Source: Oscillospiraceae bacterium
GTDB lineage: Bacteria > Bacillota > Clostridia > Oscillospirales > Oscillospiraceae
Direction of reading: 5' to 3'
NCBI GenBank assembly: GCA_016296045.1
Contig: JAEDKB010000055.1
Span: 1-8,809 of the forward strand
DNA length: 8,809 bases
Shown one piece after another: positions 6,997 through 8,809 of this stretch; the first letter of the stretch is position 1, and each line of letters starts with the position of its first letter. The notes under the pieces were generated by a model. That model did no database searches and had not been told where the DNA came from. It saw only the letters and a list, made by a program, of their open reading frames with translations. The position numbers and the translations under genes are program-made.

Positions 6997-7460
6997 ATCG
7001 GGAGGAATTGATACAACAGGTTGTCGCGCAGGTGCAGCGGCAGCAGTCGGAACGAAAGCCAAACGCGCTTTTGATCGGACACGCACCGGACGTTAACCTT
7101 GGATGGAATTACGTTTCCGAGCCGCCCTACGAGGCGGTGGTGATCGGCTCACTGAGCGCCGGCGAATTGCTCCGTTTTCCGGACGATTCCTGTGCCGACG
7201 CACTGCTGTCCGGTCTTCCCGTTCTTCTTTGGGAGGAGGGGCTGGAATACCGCCGCTATGCACACACGACAAATCGGGTGCTCTGGAGCAGGCTTCTTTC
7301 GGCGGAGCGGCAGCTAAAGCAGCTCGGTGTCCGCTTCCTCGGCGCACCCGGCACCCGTCTGCTGACCGCAGAAGAAGTACGGCGGAGAATGCGCGACGGT
7401 CTGCCGGTTCAGGGCAGACTGACTCCGCTTGCCAAGGATATTTTGGAGGGAAAGGCATGA
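6993..7460 (+). CDS. Unnamed eut-operon protein, function unknown
   Basis: I cannot assign a function to this 155-residue protein. A small protein of unknown role occupies the same place, between the PduL-type enzyme and EutN, in Firmicute eut operons such as those of Enterococcus and Listeria, and I think this belongs to that family. Residues 1-18 (MNREELIQQVVAQVQRQQ) form an amphipathic helix very like the EutC N-terminus, so it is probably cargo. After a short linker come alternating hydrophobic strands and helices (NALLIGHAPD 24-33, YEAVVIGSLS 46-55, GLPVLLWEEGLEYRRYAH 74-91) suggesting a small alpha/beta domain. GRLTPLAKDIL (141-151) closes the protein, and PduM ends in a loosely similar way. 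No catalytic motif or membrane segment is evident. It overlaps both neighbours by four bases (ATGA at each end), so it is translated as part of the compartment set. Confidence 0.85.
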   Translation: MNREELIQQVVAQVQRQQSERKPNALLIGHAPDVNLGWNYVSEPPYEAVVIGSLSAGELLRFPDDSCADALLSGLPVLLWEEGLEYRRYAHTTNRVLWSRLLSAERQLKQLGVRFLGAPGTRLLTAEEVRRRMRDGLPVQGRLTPLAKDILEGKA

Positions 7461-7711
7461 AACTCGGCACCGTGACCGGCTCCGTCTGGGCAACAAAAAA
7501 ATGCCCTGCTCTCACAGGACAGATCCTTTTGCGTGTACGCTCAGAGGGGACGGAGTTGATTGCCGCCGATCTGGTCGGCGCAGGAGAAGGTGAACATGTG
7601 ATTCTCTCCTTCGGCAGCGCCGCAAGACTTGGGCAGGAAGCCGTTCCCGTTGACGCGGCAATCATCGGAATACTGGATGAATCGGGAGGAAGCGGATATG
7701 TCGGTCGATAA
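7457..7711 (+). CDS. eutN: EutN, pentameric vertex protein of the shell
   Basis: EutN/CcmL-type proteins form the pentamers that close the corners of the compartment. The 84-residue product starts MKLGTVTGSVWATKKCPALTG, matching the EutN opening MKLA-VTGQIV-T. It continues with QILLRV, AADLVGAGEGEHVILSFGSAAR (36-57), then PVDAAIIGILDE (63-74), the conserved EutN core and end. E. coli EutN is 95 residues; this form has a shorter loop after the first strands and a shorter tail. The ATG at 7457 overlaps the previous stop (ATGA), and GGAGGG lies 6 bases upstream at 7445-7450. The same frame is open far upstream, but that part only shadows the preceding gene. Its end overlaps eutH by 14 bases. Confidence 0.95.
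   Translation: MKLGTVTGSVWATKKCPALTGQILLRVRSEGTELIAADLVGAGEGEHVILSFGSAARLGQEAVPVDAAIIGILDESGGSGYVGR
7684..7690 (+). promoter_or_regulatory. Ribosome binding site of eutH inside eutN
   Basis: GGGAGGA lies 7 bases before ATG 7698. It supports this start over an upstream in-frame ATG at 7629, which would add 23 polar residues in front of the first membrane helix. Confidence 0.75.
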
Positions 7712-8792
7712 GATCATTCTCTGGATTATGGCCGTTTTTATGGTATTGGGTGCGCTCGACCGCATTTTCTCGGGTCGCTTCGGACTCGGAAAGCAGTTTG
7801 AGGAAGGCATTCTTGCCATCGGCGCGCTGGCGCTTTCCATGCTGGGTATTCTATCGCTTGCGCCGGTGCTGGCAAAGCTGCTGCGGCCGATCCTTGTGCC
7901 GGTCTACAGCTTTCTCGGCGCAGATCCTGCCATGTTCGCAGGAACAATCCTCGCAAACGACATGGGCGGCGCACCGCTTGCTTTTGAACTGGCGCAAACC
8001 ACCGATGCCGCACGCTTCGGCGGTCTGATCGTCGGCTCCATGCTGGGCGCAACAGTCGTTTTTACGATTCCGGTCGCATTGGGCATCATCCGTGCCGAGG
8101 ATCGTCCTGCGCTTGCAAAGGGCGTTCTGGCCGGCGTGATTACCATTCCCCTCGGTGCATTGCTCGGCGGACTGGTCGCAGGCTTCCCCGTTTTGATGCT
8201 GCTGCGAAATCTGATTCCGATTGTATTATTTGCTCTTTTCATCGCCCTCGGCTTGTGGAAATTTGAACGCGGGATGATTCGCGGGTTTATCGGCTTTGGC
8301 AAAGGAGTTCTTGCCGTGATTACCGTCGGTCTGGCGGCAGCCGTCTTTGAAGAGCTGACCGGGATTACGGTCATCCCCGGCATGGCACCGCTCTCTGAGG
8401 GCGTAGAGGTCGTAGCAGGCATCGGCTTTGTGCTGGCAGGCGCGTTCCCGTTGGTGCTGGCTCTGACAAAAATTCTGAAAAAGCCGCTGATGAAGCTGGG
8501 GCATCTCATGCACATCAACGATGTTGCAGCCGCCGGAATGCTTGCAAGCCTCGCAAATTCCATTCCAATGTTCGGAATGATGAAGGATATGGATGATCGC
8601 GGAAAGATTGTCAATGTCGCCTTCGCCGTCTGCGCCGCGTTTGTATTCGGCGACCATCTGGGCTTTACGGCAGGCTTCGATTCGCAGATGCTGCTGCCCG
8701 TCATTGTTGCAAAGCTCACCGGAGGCATTGCTGCGGTAGCCGTCGCCCTTGCGCTGACCCGTCCGCGCAATGCAGCCGCAGCAGAGCATTAA
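7698..8792 (+). CDS. eutH: EutH, ethanolamine permease
   Basis: EutH is an inner-membrane protein that brings protonated ethanolamine into the cell when it is scarce. The 364-residue product is strongly hydrophobic with about ten predicted membrane segments, among them residues 6-23, 37-58, 107-131, 142-162, 170-188, 199-217, 237-258, 304-320 and 332-354. Conserved EutH-like stretches include ANDMGGAPLAFELAQ (86-100), VPGMAPL-like IPGMAPLSEG (226-235), ANSIPMFGMMKDMD (286-299) and FVFGDHLGFTAGFD (316-329). E. coli EutH is about 408 residues; shorter forms of about this length are usual in Firmicutes. Translation starts inside eutN, a 14-base overlap. It is the last complete gene in the window. 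Confidence 0.95.
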   Translation: MSVDKIILWIMAVFMVLGALDRIFSGRFGLGKQFEEGILAIGALALSMLGILSLAPVLAKLLRPILVPVYSFLGADPAMFAGTILANDMGGAPLAFELAQTTDAARFGGLIVGSMLGATVVFTIPVALGIIRAEDRPALAKGVLAGVITIPLGALLGGLVAGFPVLMLLRNLIPIVLFALFIALGLWKFERGMIRGFIGFGKGVLAVITVGLAAAVFEELTGITVIPGMAPLSEGVEVVAGIGFVLAGAFPLVLALTKILKKPLMKLGHLMHINDVAAAGMLASLANSIPMFGMMKDMDDRGKIVNVAFAVCAAFVFGDHLGFTAGFDSQMLLPVIVAKLTGGIAAVAVALALTRPRNAAAAEH

Positions 8793-8809
8793 GGAAAATC
8801 CGGTTTTCA

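Noticed and set aside
7103..7456. Upstream extension of the eutN frame, giving a 202-codon open frame
   Set aside because: The extension is Arg/Ala-rich shadow sequence of the 155-residue gene. EutN proteins start at MKL, and a ribosome site precedes the ATG at 7457.
8793..8809. GAAAA-TCCGG-TTTTC inverted repeat after eutH as a possible terminator
   Set aside because: The stem is only five A/T-rich pairs and the window ends here, so neither a T-run nor a longer stem can be judged.

Overview
This window is the central part of an ethanolamine-utilisation (eut) bacterial microcompartment operon. All eleven genes are on the + strand, very tightly packed, in the order eutA (5' end cut off by the window), eutB, eutC, eutL, eutE, eutM, eutT, pduL-type eutD, a small unnamed eut-operon protein, eutN and eutH. 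Strong AGGAGG-type ribosome binding sites, a TTG start, the clostridial style of EutE, a PduL-type phosphotransacylase instead of Pta-type EutD, an EutT without the enterobacterial CCxxC motif and a short (364 aa) EutH all point to a Firmicute. The fairly high GC (well above 50% by eye) suggests a gut Clostridia lineage such as Oscillospiraceae-like bacteria. The organism assignment is inference; the gene families are clear from conserved motifs.

Layout: bases 2-982 carry the C-terminal two thirds of EutA, the ATPase that reactivates ethanolamine ammonia-lyase. After a 47-base gap come the two lyase subunits EutB (TTG start at 1030) and EutC. EutC overlaps eutL (trimeric shell protein), which overlaps eutE (CoA-acylating acetaldehyde dehydrogenase). 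EutM (hexameric shell tile) follows, with eutT (corrinoid adenosyltransferase) starting directly after its stop codon. Then come the phosphotransacylase, the 155-residue unnamed protein, eutN (pentameric vertex protein) and eutH (ethanolamine permease), joined by 4-, 4- and 14-base overlaps. Seventeen bases follow eutH.

The genes form one pathway. EutH admits ethanolamine. EutBC, with adenosylcobalamin supplied by EutT and reactivated by EutA, splits it to acetaldehyde and ammonia inside a shell made at least of EutM, EutL and EutN. EutE converts acetaldehyde to acetyl-CoA, and the PduL-type enzyme makes acetyl phosphate while recycling CoA inside the shell. EutC, the phosphotransacylase and the unnamed protein begin with short amphipathic helices, and EutE ends with one. 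These look like encapsulation peptides that direct cargo into the compartment.

The eut genes missing from the window (eutS, eutP, eutV/eutW, eutG, eutQ, eutK, eutJ) may lie outside it. I see no mobile element, CRISPR array, RNA gene, riboswitch or clear terminator. I do not see an undescribed system here. The points most worth a second look are the unnamed 155-residue protein, the unusual cysteine arrangement of EutT, and the set of predicted encapsulation peptides.
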